From: M3007 sp041736625
GTDB taxonomy: Bacteria > Bacteroidota > Bacteroidia > Chitinophagales > Saprospiraceae
Direction of reading: 5' to 3'
Length of the DNA stretch: 64,000 nucleotides
Assembly: GCA_041736625.1 (NCBI GenBank)
Contig: JBGSTG010000007.1
Coordinates: 1 to 64,000 of the forward strand
Shown here: in pieces, positions 9,083 to 18,457 of the stretch
How the letters are laid out: the number at the start of each line of letters is the position of its first letter
Numbering within the stretch: the stretch's first letter is position 1
Translations under genes and position numbers: made by a program
The notes under the pieces: model-generated
Told to the model about the DNA's origin: nothing
Seen by the model: only the letters and a program-made list of their open reading frames with translations
The model's database searches: none

Positions 9083-9340
9083 CTAAAACCGCAAGCGCAT
9101 CACCAGCATGGTCAACGTCAGCGCCATAACAATCACATTGGTGAACACCACGGAAAAGCTGTGGATCAGCAGCCCATAGATCAGCCAAAGGATGGTGCTC
9201 AAAAACGCGATCACGAACATGAGCAGCGAAACACCGTGAAAGGAGCGCGCTTTCCAGGTTTTGACCACCTGCGGTACAAAGGTGAGGCAGGAGAGGATGC
9301 CGGCGAGGGTGCCGATGAGCTCGGTAAGGAAGGTCGACAT
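9083..9340 (-). CDS. SemiSWEET-type sugar transporter (MtN3/PQ-loop)
   Basis: The 85-residue protein (MSTFLTELIGTLAGIL) is a three-helix bundle. It has the signature LTFVPQVVKTWKARS after the first helix, which carries the PQ motif, then WLIYGLL and a third helix. Known SemiSWEETs are about 85-100 residues and dimerise in the inner membrane to move sugars down a gradient; that assignment comes from the family, and the substrate is not visible here. ATG 9340 was chosen because the longer frame only adds a basic, non-conserved leader. The gene stands alone and converges on the adhesin gene across a perfect palindrome. Confidence 0.88.
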   Translation of the reverse strand: MSTFLTELIGTLAGILSCLTFVPQVVKTWKARSFHGVSLLMFVIAFLSTILWLIYGLLIHSFSVVFTNVIVMALTLTMLVMRLRF

Positions 9341-9387
9341 GGTTTGTGTGCGGTAAATTCGAAGGTGTAGCAGAAGTCTAAAAAACT

Positions 9388-9497
9388 GACATTCATCCAA
9401 TTAAAATTTTTAAAATCGACGTTAACCGATAGGATGGCTTCAAGACCCATGTCGTCAACTTGGCATAAAAGTAATGTTGTAAAATTGTCTACAACGT
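9388..9497. mobile_element. Single arm of a MITE-like element (family C, copy 1)
   Basis: This stretch reads CCAATTAAAATTTTTAAAA, then GATAGGATGGCTTCAAG, CCATGTCGTCAACTTGGC and ATGTTGTAAAATTGTCT. The same blocks occur as inverted arms at 50768-50862 and 50960-51045. Here it abuts the body of the Rpn-like gene at 9498, where protein homology begins abruptly, so it appears to have replaced that gene's 5' end. No transposase is present. Confidence 0.65.
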
Positions 9498-10312
9498 TTT
9501 TGTTTGAGCACAAGAGCTATGAACCGGAGCACCCGGTGCAATTACAACTGCTGGACTACATGTTGCAGCTTTGGGAGGACGACCTGCGGAACAGTCGTCC
9601 GCTCTCGTTCATCATACCGGCGGTGGTGTACCACGGCGAAAAAGGCTGGACGCAGGACTCATTTTTCGACTATTTTTCAGGCATGCCCGAACATTGGCGG
9701 GCCTTTCTGCCCGACTTTCGGTACTGGCTCACCGATTTGAGCGCCGTGAGCGTTGAGGATATCCATGCCAAAATAGAAAGCGAGTACCTGCGCAACCTGT
9801 TCTTGGCGCTCAAACTGTCGCGCAATGCCGAATTGGCGCGAAAAAATTGGAAAAAAATCTTTACTTTTGGGGGTGTTTTGGAAAACGAAGTGCGAGCACA
9901 GATGTTTTTTAAAACGTTAACCCTTTACATCTACATCGTAAGCGGTATGTCACAAGGAGAAATCAAAACGCTGAGCACCCAACTCTCCGAGGCGGAGAAC
10001 AGTTGGGTAGACGCCATTCCCGAAATCTTCGGTGAAAAGTGGAAACGGGAGGGTTTACGCAAAGGGCGCAGACAGGGGTTTAAAAAAGGTATCGAGAAAG
10101 GTATCGAGAAAGGTATCGATAAAGGGCGGGAAGAGGGTCTTTCTGAAGGACTTCAAAAAGGTATCGAGAAAGGTATCGAGAAGGGGCGGGAAGAGGCGTT
10201 TGAAGCGATCGTCAAAAAAATCATGCTCAAGTTCCCGCAGTGGAGCGACGCCGAGGTGGCGGCGTTTTTAGATGCCGAAGAAGGGTATATCAAGCAGTTG
10301 CGGCGGATTTAG
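9434..10312 (+). CDS. Rpn/YhgA-like PD-(D/E)XK nuclease, 5'-truncated
   Basis: The recognisable protein begins at about 9498 with FLFEHKSYEPEHPVQLQLL, then IIPAVVYHGEKGW, as in recombination-promoting nuclease (Rpn) and YhgA-like putative transposases. The C-terminus has the usual KGIEKGIEKG-type repeats followed by AEVAAFLDAEE. Family members have a further 60-90 N-terminal residues carrying part of the PD-(D/E)XK core. Here those are replaced by about 21 residues (MASRPMSSTWHKS...) read out of a mobile-element arm. The 292-codon frame is intact, so a hybrid protein could be made, but it is probably catalytically dead. The internal repeats at 10080-10190 are near-identical GGTATCGAGAAA units. 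Confidence 0.7.
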   Translation: MASRPMSSTWHKSNVVKLSTTFLFEHKSYEPEHPVQLQLLDYMLQLWEDDLRNSRPLSFIIPAVVYHGEKGWTQDSFFDYFSGMPEHWRAFLPDFRYWLTDLSAVSVEDIHAKIESEYLRNLFLALKLSRNAELARKNWKKIFTFGGVLENEVRAQMFFKTLTLYIYIVSGMSQGEIKTLSTQLSEAENSWVDAIPEIFGEKWKREGLRKGRRQGFKKGIEKGIEKGIDKGREEGLSEGLQKGIEKGIEKGREEAFEAIVKKIMLKFPQWSDAEVAAFLDAEEGYIKQLRRI

Positions 10313-10448
10313 TCATTGTTATCCTCAAAGATGAACTACCCAAACTTGTTTCGGGAACACAAAGTCCTGAACAGTTCTATGAACGAATCTTGACACTCAT
10401 CCTTGCCCACCGACATGGCACTGATGCTACCTCCTCGAATGAAAAGGG

Positions 10449-11435
10449 CTATTCACCGCCTTTTTTGGCCTCTTTTTCTTGTTTTTTAAAATACTTTTTG
10501 AACGGGAAGCTGTGCCGCATGGCCTCCAGATTCTCTTCCAGCAGCACGGTGGAGCGTTCCAGGGTGACCAGGCTGTTCTGAATGGCGGCGGAACTCACCG
10601 TGTCGCGTAGCAAGAGGTTGACCGGGCCGCCGCCCTCGTGTAGGTCCTTGTCAAGGGTTTGCACGAAAGCGTCGATGCTTTCCACGGCTTTTCCGGTCTG
10701 CGTTTCCAGTGCCTGGATTTGCGTCACCACCTGCCGGAGTTCATTGGCCAGCGTGGTGTCGCTCACCAGTGTACCCACGGCGCCTTCGCCGTGCAGCGCT
10801 TCGTCTACCCCGACATTCAGGTTGCGCATCAGGGCTACCGTCTCCTCGGAGGCCCTGCGCAGGTTGTTCAGGGCGTTTTTCAGATCGTTGCTGATGCTCA
10901 CGTCATTCAGCAGGGCGTCGAGTTGGGCGCTTTTGTTGATGTTGCGCACCGTCTCGAGCAGGTCCAGCGACAAGGCCAGTATGTTTTTGTTGGTCTCGGC
11001 GAGCGTGCGCACCATGTCGTCAGTGTTTACGGACGCGCGGGCTGTGATGCGGTCGCCGGGTTCTACGGCGTCGGCGGGGGACTTGTCGGGCAGGATATCC
11101 ACCACGCGGTTGCCGATCAGGCCGTCGGTGTTCACCATGGCGTGCGCATTTTTCCGGATGATGCCGCGCATGGCGTTATCTATGCCCAGCCGCACCTCCA
11201 CGGTGGTGTCGTTCATCAGCTGTATGGATTTGACGGATCCGACCACGATGCCGTTCAACCGCACGTTGTTGCCGGGTACCAGCCCGCCCACATCGCTGAA
11301 GTGTACCAGTACTTCGAAACGCGGGTTAAAAATACTCTGGTTGCGGCTGAGGGTGTAGAGCACGATGATGATCAACACCAGTCCGGTGAGGACAAATAAA
11401 CCGAGTTTGACAAAGTCTGTGGTGCGTCGGGCCAT
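10449..11435 (-). CDS. mlaD: MlaD/MCE-family substrate-binding protein
   Basis: The 328-residue protein has one N-terminal membrane helix (FVKLGLFVLTGLVLIIIVLYTL), then a single MCE domain at about 35-115 (VHFSDVGGLVPGNNVRLNG, GNRVVDILP). A long helical tail follows. Single-MCE proteins of this type form the periplasmic ring of inner-membrane ABC systems that move phospholipids between membranes. The gene lies 21 bp downstream of the ATPase gene and is the last of a three-gene operon, permease-ATPase-MCE, on the minus strand. The Lys-rich C-terminus (KKYFKKQEKEAKKGG) is typical of Bacteroidota versions. The family assignment is secure; lipid specificity is inferred. Confidence 0.92.
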   Translation of the reverse strand: MARRTTDFVKLGLFVLTGLVLIIIVLYTLSRNQSIFNPRFEVLVHFSDVGGLVPGNNVRLNGIVVGSVKSIQLMNDTTVEVRLGIDNAMRGIIRKNAHAMVNTDGLIGNRVVDILPDKSPADAVEPGDRITARASVNTDDMVRTLAETNKNILALSLDLLETVRNINKSAQLDALLNDVSISNDLKNALNNLRRASEETVALMRNLNVGVDEALHGEGAVGTLVSDTTLANELRQVVTQIQALETQTGKAVESIDAFVQTLDKDLHEGGGPVNLLLRDTVSSAAIQNSLVTLERSTVLLEENLEAMRHSFPFKKYFKKQEKEAKKGGE

Positions 11436-11456
11436 AGGAGCGAGTGGTTAGGGTGA

Positions 11457-12194
11457 TTAGGCAAAAAACGCCAGTACCTGTGGGTCGGCGCCGGCGATGA
11501 GCGCTTCGTAGGCGCCCTCCTGCCGGCATTTGCCGTCGATGAGCATGGCGATGCGGTCGGCGGCGATCCGCGCCAGCTTGAGGTCGTGAGAGATCAGGAT
11601 GGAAGATGCCTGTCGGGCGTGTTGAATGCTTTTGATCAAATGGGTGATTTCGAGTCCGGTGATCGGGTCCAGACCCGTAGTGGGCTCGTCGTACAGGATG
11701 ATCTCCGGTTTCAGGATGAGGGTGCGGGCCAGTGCGATGCGTTTGCGCATGCCGCCGGACAGTTCGACCGGGAGCATGTCGACGGTATGGGGAAGACCCA
11801 CGCTTTCGAGTACCTCCATGACCATGGCGTTTTGCTGCTCGACCGTCACGTCGATCCAGTGGCGGCGCAGGGGGAATTCCAGGTTTTCCCGCACGGTCAT
11901 GGAATCGTACAGGGCGTTGCTTTGGAAAAGGAAACCGACTTTTGCCCGCAGTTGATCCATTTCGACGTGCGAAAGCCGGGAGACATCCTGCCCCAGCACC
12001 TCAATGTACCCGCTGTCGGGCTCAAGCAGCCCGATGATGCACTTGATGAGCACGGACTTGCCGGAGCCGGATTTGCCCAGCACGGCCACGTTCTCGCCGC
12101 GGTAAACCGTGAGGTTAAACCCGTCGAGCACTACATTCTTGCCAAAGGCTTTGTGCACATCGCGTATGATGATGACGGGTTCTTTTTCTTCCAT
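11457..12194 (-). CDS. mlaF: MlaF-type ABC transporter ATPase
   Basis: The 245-residue ATPase carries Walker A GKSGSGKS (40-47), the signature LSGGMRKR (145-152), Walker B IILYDE (165-170) followed by PTTGLDP, and an H-loop ISHD. The sequence LSGGMRKR with a long C-terminal regulatory tail is characteristic of MlaF-like ATPases. It is expected to power MCE-dependent lipid transport at the cytoplasmic face of the inner membrane. It starts 7 bp after the stop of the permease gene, consistent with translational coupling. Confidence 0.94.
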   Translation of the reverse strand: MEEKEPVIIIRDVHKAFGKNVVLDGFNLTVYRGENVAVLGKSGSGKSVLIKCIIGLLEPDSGYIEVLGQDVSRLSHVEMDQLRAKVGFLFQSNALYDSMTVRENLEFPLRRHWIDVTVEQQNAMVMEVLESVGLPHTVDMLPVELSGGMRKRIALARTLILKPEIILYDEPTTGLDPITGLEITHLIKSIQHARQASSILISHDLKLARIAADRIAMLIDGKCRQEGAYEALIAGADPQVLAFFA

Positions 12195-12201
12195 GCGATT
12201 T

Positions 12202-12966
12202 TTACCAGATGAGTTCAGCCACTTGCACCGACAGCAAGTCGATGACGAATATCAGGATGGAGGCCAGTACAACGGCGGAATTGGCCGACCGGCCAACACC
12301 TTCCGTTCCTTTGGAGGAATAATACCCTTTGTAGCAGCCCACGATCCCGACGGCGAATCCGAAGAAGAAGCATTTGATGAAAGCCGGAACCACGTCCTCA
12401 TAGTCCAGGTAGTTAAAAACCTGGGTGATGAACAGTTTCCAGCTTAATACCTCGTACAGGTTTACACCAAGGTAGGAACCGTACAGCGAGATGGCGTCGG
12501 CGATGGTCGCCAGCAGGGGCATCATCAGGGTGGCCGCCAGCACGCGCGTCACCACGAGGTATTTGTACGGATTGGTGCCCGACACCTCCATGGCGTCGAT
12601 CTGCTCGGTCACCCGCATGGAACCCAGCTCGGCGCCGATGCTCGAACCGATCTTTCCGGCGAAAATAAGCGCCGTGATCACCGGACCGATTTCCCGGATG
12701 ATGGCGATGCCGACCATGGCCGGCAGCTGGGACTCCACCCCGTAATACACCAGATTGGGCCTCAACTGCATGGTGAGCACCAGTCCCATGATAAACGCTG
12801 TGAGCCCCACCAACGACAGCGATTTGTAGCCAATCAGGTAACACTGGTGCAAAAACTCCTGCACTTCGAACGGTGAACGAAATGCCTCCCGGAAAAAGCG
12901 CGCGGCAAATACAGACAATTCGCCGGTCTCTTCCAACAAGGGTTTTTGTCCGGGCACCTTGGTCAT
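12202..12966 (-). CDS. mlaE: MlaE-type ABC transporter permease
   Basis: The 254-residue integral membrane protein has five or six helices and the MlaE signature: REIGPVITALIFAGKIGSSIGAELGSMRVTEQIDA, seen in parts at about residues 88-125, followed by DAMEVSGTNPYKYLV. It is the first gene of the mlaE-mlaF-mlaD-type operon and should form the membrane channel of the lipid transporter. A TACCTTTA element on the minus strand just upstream (about 13008-13015) resembles the Bacteroidota -7 box. No mlaB or mlaC homologue is next to it, which is usual for this phylum. Confidence 0.94.
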   Translation of the reverse strand: MTKVPGQKPLLEETGELSVFAARFFREAFRSPFEVQEFLHQCYLIGYKSLSLVGLTAFIMGLVLTMQLRPNLVYYGVESQLPAMVGIAIIREIGPVITALIFAGKIGSSIGAELGSMRVTEQIDAMEVSGTNPYKYLVVTRVLAATLMMPLLATIADAISLYGSYLGVNLYEVLSWKLFITQVFNYLDYEDVVPAFIKCFFFGFAVGIVGCYKGYYSSKGTEGVGRSANSAVVLASILIFVIDLLSVQVAELIW

Positions 12967-13168
12967 AAAATGGGTCTTAAACGGGTGGCTGGATTCATAT
13001 CAGTGGTAAAGGTACAAAGAGTTCGCAACCTGCCGGCGGTAATGCCAAAGTGAGCATACCGGCGTTTGAATACAACCGCTATTTGGCCAAATGACTCCTT
13101 TACCTTAATTTTACCCAACTTTTTAACCGATTAATAAACACGGGCTATACGCGCCCCATACCCACGGT

Positions 13169-16100
13169 ATGAAACATTTGTTCCTGATTGCCTCCGTGTC
13201 ATTCCTCTCCGTAGCTCTCCCGGCGCAGGCGCCCGTCAACGACGACTGCACCGGCGTCGTCAACCTCGGCACCGCGCCGGCTTGCCCGACTACGGTGTTC
13301 TCCAACCGGAACGCCACCCCTTCCGACATCGGCAACGACAACCGGCCGTCCTGCTTCGCAGGCGATACCGCCCGGCGCGACGTGTGGTTCCAGTTCACCT
13401 GCCCCGCCGGTCTGCTCGACCTCCGCGTGTCCCTTGATGGCGCCGGACCTGCGCCCATCGTCAGCCCCCAACTGGCCGTGTACCGGGGCGACTGCCAGTT
13501 CGACGGGCTGGCCGAGCTGACCTGCGTGTCCGCCGCTCCAGGCGAAAAAAACCTGTTCGTGGACCTCAGCGGCCTGACGCCCGGCGCAAACTACTTCCTG
13601 CGCGTGTCGGACTTCTCCGCCACCGCCTCGCCCAACTGGGGTGACTTCACCCTTTGCGTAGACAGCATCCCGCCCATCGTCACCATCGACGACGGCGGCT
13701 CTACTCTCTGCGCCGGCACCGTGTACGATACCGGCGGACCGGACGGCGACTACGGACCCAACGAGGAGTTCGTGTTTGTCATTTGCCCCGACAACCCCTC
13801 CGGTTGCATCGAATTTACCTTGGATTACTTTAACATCGAATACTCCGCGTTCGGCGCCGCCGACGTGCTCGTGCTGTACGACGGCCCGGACGTCAACAGC
13901 CCCATCCTGGCCAACATCGGCGGGGACGCCCCCAATCCGGTCGTCACCGCCGGTGGAAGCGCTTGTTTCCAGACCCGGGCGACCAGCGGCTGCATCACCC
14001 TGCAGTTTTTGTCCAATAACACCGTACAGGCAGAGGGCTTCAAGGGCAGCTGGCGCTGCAGCCCCGTTTCCTGCCCCAGTCCTCCCTTGCCGATGGTTGA
14101 CAACAGCATCGACGCCACCGACATCATCGACGCCGTTTCCACCCCCGCTACCGTGGTCAATGTGGCCGACATCCGCTGCCCATCCGGCGCTTACGGGACG
14201 TTCGCCTATCCGGATGAAAACAATCCTCTGGGCCTGCAAAAAGGAATCCTGCTCACTTCCGGCAGCACCAATCTGGCCTTCGGCCCCAACACCACCATCG
14301 ATAACAACGGAGTGGAAAACCAGGCTCCCGGCGACCCCGATCTCGATACCCTTAGCCAACAATCGGGCAATTTCCTGCAGTCCTTCGACGCTTGTGTAAT
14401 CGAACTCGACGTGTTTGTGGCCACCGACGAACTCACTTTTGAATACACGTTTGGCTCGGAGGAGTACCCGCTGTACGTCGACACCGAGTTCAACGACATC
14501 TTTGCCTTTCTCGTTTCCGGTCCCGGCATCAGCGGCGATCCGGCGCTCAACAATGCCGTCAACGTAGCGGTGTTGCCCGGCACCAACACCCCCATCGAAA
14601 TCAACTCCGTAAACTTTCTGACCAACTGGGCCTACTTCCGAAACACCGAGAACAGCCCGGTCATCCAGTACAACGGCCTCACCATCGATTCGCTGGGCAA
14701 AAAAAAGACGCTCACTGCCCGCATTCCCGTGATGCCCTGCGAGACCTACCGGCTGAAACTGGCGGTGTCGGACCGCGGTGATTACGCGTACGATTCCGGT
14801 GTGTTTGTCTCCGAGATCAGCGGCGGAACCCCCGGCCTGGAGGCGGTCTTCGCCAGCGGGGTGGACTACCTGATCGAGAACTGCACCGGCAACCTCGATT
14901 CCATCGTCATTACCCTGAGCGAACCCAAACCCGAGGATACGGAGTTTTTGACGATCGTAACGGGAAGCGCCACGCGCAATGTGGACTACACCCTGGGCCT
15001 GCCCCCTGTCGTGGTCATTCCCGCAGGCGCCACCCGGGTGAGCTACCCGATCATCCCGTTGCCGGATGCCCTCAATGAGGGTACAGAGACCATCGTGATA
15101 TCCCTGGCCCGCGACTTCGGTTGCGGCGCGGTTACCCTGGAAACCATTACCGTGAACCTGAACGACAACGTGGATGTGTCCATCAACGGCAGCGAAGATA
15201 CCCTGTTCGTTTGCGCCGGCGCCACCGTTCAACTCCAGGCCGAAGGCGCTATCGGATACTTCTGGCAGCCGGCCGGAGCAGTCAGCGACCCCCTCGTGGC
15301 CAACCCGACGATCATGCCCACCCAGGATGTGCTGATCCGGGTAACCGGAACGGTGGGGGCCTGCACCAATTCGGATTCGATATTTATCCGCGTGGGCGAT
15401 CCCACGCTTGAAATAGTGGCGTTGACCGATACGGCCATTTGCCTGGGCGACAGCGTCCTGCTGCAAGCGCTAAACAACACGGGCGGCCAGGGACTGAGCT
15501 GGACGCCGGTCGCCGGACTCAGCGACCCCCTCTCCGAGACCCCCGTGGCAACGCCCTCACAAACGACTACCTATCGCGCCACCATCGCCATTCCGGGTTG
15601 CACCGTGTTCGAAGAGGTGACCATTTTGGTGGACACGCTCTTTTTTCCGGTAGTGGCCACCGATACCACCGTTTGCCAAAACTTTCCTGTTCAACTGGCG
15701 GAGAACATCGGCTCCACCACGCAGTACGATTGGTCGCCCGGGCTGGCGCTCAGCGACTCCACCATCGCCGGACCGGTGGCGACACCGGACGTCACCACCA
15801 CTTATGTCCTCATCGCGACCAGCGCCAACGGGAATTGTTCCGATACCGCTTCGGTAATGGTATCGGTGACACCGGCCGACATCAACATACAAGCCCCGGA
15901 TACCATCGAAATTTGCCTGGGAACCGAAGTGCCGCTCAAGGCCGTCGTCAATCCTCCGGGTGGACAGGTGAGCTGGACGCCGCCCTTTTTCGTCATGCCG
16001 TCTTCCGGCGACAGCGTCACGGCGAAACCCGACGAATCGGTCACCCTTTTCGCCAGTTATGTCGCCAACGGCTGTACCGTGACCGACTCGGTGCATATAC

Positions 16101-17608
16101 GCGTGGATTCCCTGCCCGAGCAGACCATTCAACTGGCGCCCGACAAGCCTTTGTACTGCCCCGGCGACACCGTTATCCTGTTTTCCAAAACCTATGAACC
16201 ATCGGCTTTTCCCGACATACAATTCAATTGGCTGCCGGGTGGACAACAGGAGACGCCGCCTAACCTCTGGAACCTGGTCATCACCGCCACCGATACGCTC
16301 ATTTTCAGAAGAGCCGTTCAAAACGGCGCATGCGCCGACACCGCATCCGTGCAGGTGAACGTAGGCAATATCCCGGACCTGGCGCTGACCGCCACGCCCC
16401 CGGGTGTCTGCCCCGGCGAAACCGTGCAGCTGAACGCCACGGTAGACCCCCAGCAAAAACTGGAGTGGCAGGATGATCCCACCCTGTCGTGCACCGATTG
16501 CCCGAACCCGGTGGCCACACCCGGAGGCACGACGCAGTATACGGTCTCGACGCCGGACGCCGACTGCCCGGCCAGCGCATCCATCGTTGTCGAGGTGTTC
16601 CCTTTGCCGGCGCTGGCGTTGCCCTTTGACCCGATCATTTGCATCGGCAGGGCCATCCAGATCAACACCATTTCCGAACCGGGCGTGGCGTACAGCTGGA
16701 CGTCCGATCCGCCGGGGTTTGTATCCTCGGAGGCCACTCCGGTGGTAACGCCCGACGTCACGACCACCTACTTTGTCGATGCACAAGGCCCCCAATGCCG
16801 TACGCAGGCGCAGGTAACAGTGGTGGTGGTGGCCGGCGACATTGACGCCGGCATAGACCAGATCGTCTGCTTTGGCGAAACCGCCACACTGAACGCCACT
16901 ACCAACGGGCCTGCCGGCACGGTAATCTGGCAACCAGGCGACCTGTTTGGCAATTCGGTAGAGGTGTCGCCCGGTTTGACAACCGATTTTGAGGCTACCT
17001 ACCAGTTTGGCGACGGCTGTGCTGTGCGCGATACGGTGCGGGTGAACGTACTGCCCTCGGTATCCGTCGGTTCTATCCTCGCCGATCCGGACTCCACGAC
17101 GGAGTTGTGCGAGGGCAGGGAACTCCGCCTGACCGCAACGGTGAACCCGCCGGATGCATCGCTGATCTGGACGCAAAACGGCGAGGTCCTGCCAGGACAA
17201 ACGGATACCGTGGTGGTGGTCACGCCGGTCGGCAGCGAACCGGAGCCGACTGCCTACTCGTACGTCGTTATCGCCACGGATGCCAATGGCTGTTCAGCAT
17301 CCTCGGCGCCGTACTCAGTCGACATCCTGCGTTGCCTGGATGTCCCCAATGCCTTCACGCCCGGAAACGACAACCTCAACGAGACCTTCGGCGTGGTGAC
17401 GCACGACGGACAGGTCGAAGTGGTCTCCATGCAGATTTACAACCGCTGGGGCCAGAAAGTATTCGAGGGGGGGGCTGAAAACGACCGGTGGGACGGCACG
17501 GCAGACGGCAAGCCTGCACCCACCGACGTGTACGTGTATGTCATCACCGTGCGTTTCCCCGACGGAAATGAACGGGTCTTACACGGCGACGTCACGCTTT
17601 TGCGTTAA
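13169..17608 (+). CDS. T9SS type B cargo with CUB-like and choice-of-anchor-L domains
   Basis: The 1479-residue protein starts with a signal peptide (MKHLFLIASVSFLSVALPAQ). An N-terminal domain with DVWFQFTCPAG follows (residues 20-165), then a CUB-like domain at about 171-297 with paired Cys. A choice-of-anchor-L domain lies at about 320-560 (GILLTSGSTNLAFGPN, FEYTFGSEEYP), then a Calx-beta-like segment. Seven or eight Ig/PKD-like repeats of about 85 residues follow (SWTPVAGLSDPLSETPVATP and relatives). The C-terminus is a gliding-motility-associated type B sorting domain (VPNAFTPGNDNLNETFGV, YNRWGQKVFEGG, WDGTADGKP). It should be exported by T9SS and held at the cell surface. A run of eight G at 17467-17474 lies inside the sorting domain. 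Confidence 0.93.
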   Translation: MKHLFLIASVSFLSVALPAQAPVNDDCTGVVNLGTAPACPTTVFSNRNATPSDIGNDNRPSCFAGDTARRDVWFQFTCPAGLLDLRVSLDGAGPAPIVSPQLAVYRGDCQFDGLAELTCVSAAPGEKNLFVDLSGLTPGANYFLRVSDFSATASPNWGDFTLCVDSIPPIVTIDDGGSTLCAGTVYDTGGPDGDYGPNEEFVFVICPDNPSGCIEFTLDYFNIEYSAFGAADVLVLYDGPDVNSPILANIGGDAPNPVVTAGGSACFQTRATSGCITLQFLSNNTVQAEGFKGSWRCSPVSCPSPPLPMVDNSIDATDIIDAVSTPATVVNVADIRCPSGAYGTFAYPDENNPLGLQKGILLTSGSTNLAFGPNTTIDNNGVENQAPGDPDLDTLSQQSGNFLQSFDACVIELDVFVATDELTFEYTFGSEEYPLYVDTEFNDIFAFLVSGPGISGDPALNNAVNVAVLPGTNTPIEINSVNFLTNWAYFRNTENSPVIQYNGLTIDSLGKKKTLTARIPVMPCETYRLKLAVSDRGDYAYDSGVFVSEISGGTPGLEAVFASGVDYLIENCTGNLDSIVITLSEPKPEDTEFLTIVTGSATRNVDYTLGLPPVVVIPAGATRVSYPIIPLPDALNEGTETIVISLARDFGCGAVTLETITVNLNDNVDVSINGSEDTLFVCAGATVQLQAEGAIGYFWQPAGAVSDPLVANPTIMPTQDVLIRVTGTVGACTNSDSIFIRVGDPTLEIVALTDTAICLGDSVLLQALNNTGGQGLSWTPVAGLSDPLSETPVATPSQTTTYRATIAIPGCTVFEEVTILVDTLFFPVVATDTTVCQNFPVQLAENIGSTTQYDWSPGLALSDSTIAGPVATPDVTTTYVLIATSANGNCSDTASVMVSVTPADINIQAPDTIEICLGTEVPLKAVVNPPGGQVSWTPPFFVMPSSGDSVTAKPDESVTLFASYVANGCTVTDSVHIRVDSLPEQTIQLAPDKPLYCPGDTVILFSKTYEPSAFPDIQFNWLPGGQQETPPNLWNLVITATDTLIFRRAVQNGACADTASVQVNVGNIPDLALTATPPGVCPGETVQLNATVDPQQKLEWQDDPTLSCTDCPNPVATPGGTTQYTVSTPDADCPASASIVVEVFPLPALALPFDPIICIGRAIQINTISEPGVAYSWTSDPPGFVSSEATPVVTPDVTTTYFVDAQGPQCRTQAQVTVVVVAGDIDAGIDQIVCFGETATLNATTNGPAGTVIWQPGDLFGNSVEVSPGLTTDFEATYQFGDGCAVRDTVRVNVLPSVSVGSILADPDSTTELCEGRELRLTATVNPPDASLIWTQNGEVLPGQTDTVVVVTPVGSEPEPTAYSYVVIATDANGCSASSAPYSVDILRCLDVPNAFTPGNDNLNETFGVVTHDGQVEVVSMQIYNRWGQKVFEGGAENDRWDGTADGKPAPTDVYVYVITVRFPDGNERVLHGDVTLLR

Positions 17609-17640
17609 TGGCTTGTTCAAACGAAACTAAACCCTTCTAG

Positions 17641-18447
17641 ATGCGATTCTCCCTCCCAATTGCCCTATGCTCGCTGTTCTTTACCATGACCCTCGCCGCG
17701 CAAACCAAAGTGGTCACCGGCGTGGTGCTGCTGAACGAGGCGGCCATGCCATCTTTCAAAAAAATCACCCAGAATCTTTCCGGAAAATGGGCTACCAAAG
17801 TAGATTCACTCGCCATCAACGACAAGACGGCCATTTTTGAAGCAAACAACGCCACGGTGACCATGGCCTACTTCGATTACCCGGATCCGTCGGACGATCT
17901 GCTGGCCGCCTGCGGCATTTCCTGGTTGTGGAAAAATGCCGCCCAGTCGGCCATCAACCACAAGGCCCAGCTCGTCATCTCCATCATTGGGGAAGAACGC
18001 AGAGCGTTGGAAATGTATATGTTGTTCACCCGCTGCGCCGCCGCCGCTCTGGAAAGCGCCGGCGGAATCGGCGTTTTTATGAACAGTCAATACCTCGTCC
18101 TGGAAAAGGGCTACTACCTCACCGCCGCGTCGAGCCTGCTGAAACAGCAGTCGGTGCCGTTGTATTGCTGGGTTTACTTCGGCATCATGGAAAAAGACGG
18201 GATGAAAGGCGGGTACACCTATGGCATGAGCGAGTTTGGCAGCCCGGAACTGGAAATACACAGCAAGGAAGCGACCGTGGAGGAGCAGCACAACCTCCTG
18301 TTTGAGGTGGCGCGCCAATCGGTTACAGATCGCAAACCCTGGAAAAACGGAGATACGTACACCACCGGAACAGGCGACAAGCTGACCCTGCGCAGCGCCA
18401 CCGGCACTTACCTCGAAGGGCAGCAGGTGCTGGAAGTGAAGTGGTAA
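17641..18447 (+). CDS. DUF4261-like exported protein
   Basis: The 268-residue protein has a signal peptide (MRFSLPIALCSLFFTMTLAAQ) followed by a domain that resembles DUF4261: VVTGVVLLNEAAMPSF, a WLWKNAAQSAINHKAQLVIS segment, then GGYTYGMSEFGSPELEI near the C-terminal third. Biochemical role is unknown for the family. The export signal is unusual because most DUF4261 proteins I know of are cytosolic. It starts 32 bp downstream of the large type B cargo gene and may be cotranscribed with it. Confidence 0.7.
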   Translation: MRFSLPIALCSLFFTMTLAAQTKVVTGVVLLNEAAMPSFKKITQNLSGKWATKVDSLAINDKTAIFEANNATVTMAYFDYPDPSDDLLAACGISWLWKNAAQSAINHKAQLVISIIGEERRALEMYMLFTRCAAAALESAGGIGVFMNSQYLVLEKGYYLTAASSLLKQQSVPLYCWVYFGIMEKDGMKGGYTYGMSEFGSPELEIHSKEATVEEQHNLLFEVARQSVTDRKPWKNGDTYTTGTGDKLTLRSATGTYLEGQQVLEVKW

Positions 18448-18457
18448 AAATAGTTGT

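Noticed and set aside
10080..10200. The GGTATCGAGAAA repeats as an independent repeat element
   Set aside because: They are in frame and encode the KGIEKG tail that is normal for Rpn-type proteins.
10313..10448. A remnant gene between the Rpn-like gene and mlaD
   Set aside because: One frame reads LKDELPKLVSGTQSPEQFYE, which looks protein-like, but it has no start and no recognised family, and runs on into antisense of mlaD.
13199..15466. A 755-codon antisense frame inside the type B cargo gene
   Set aside because: It has the same antisense signature of GC-rich DNA; the plus-strand protein has clear domains over the whole span.
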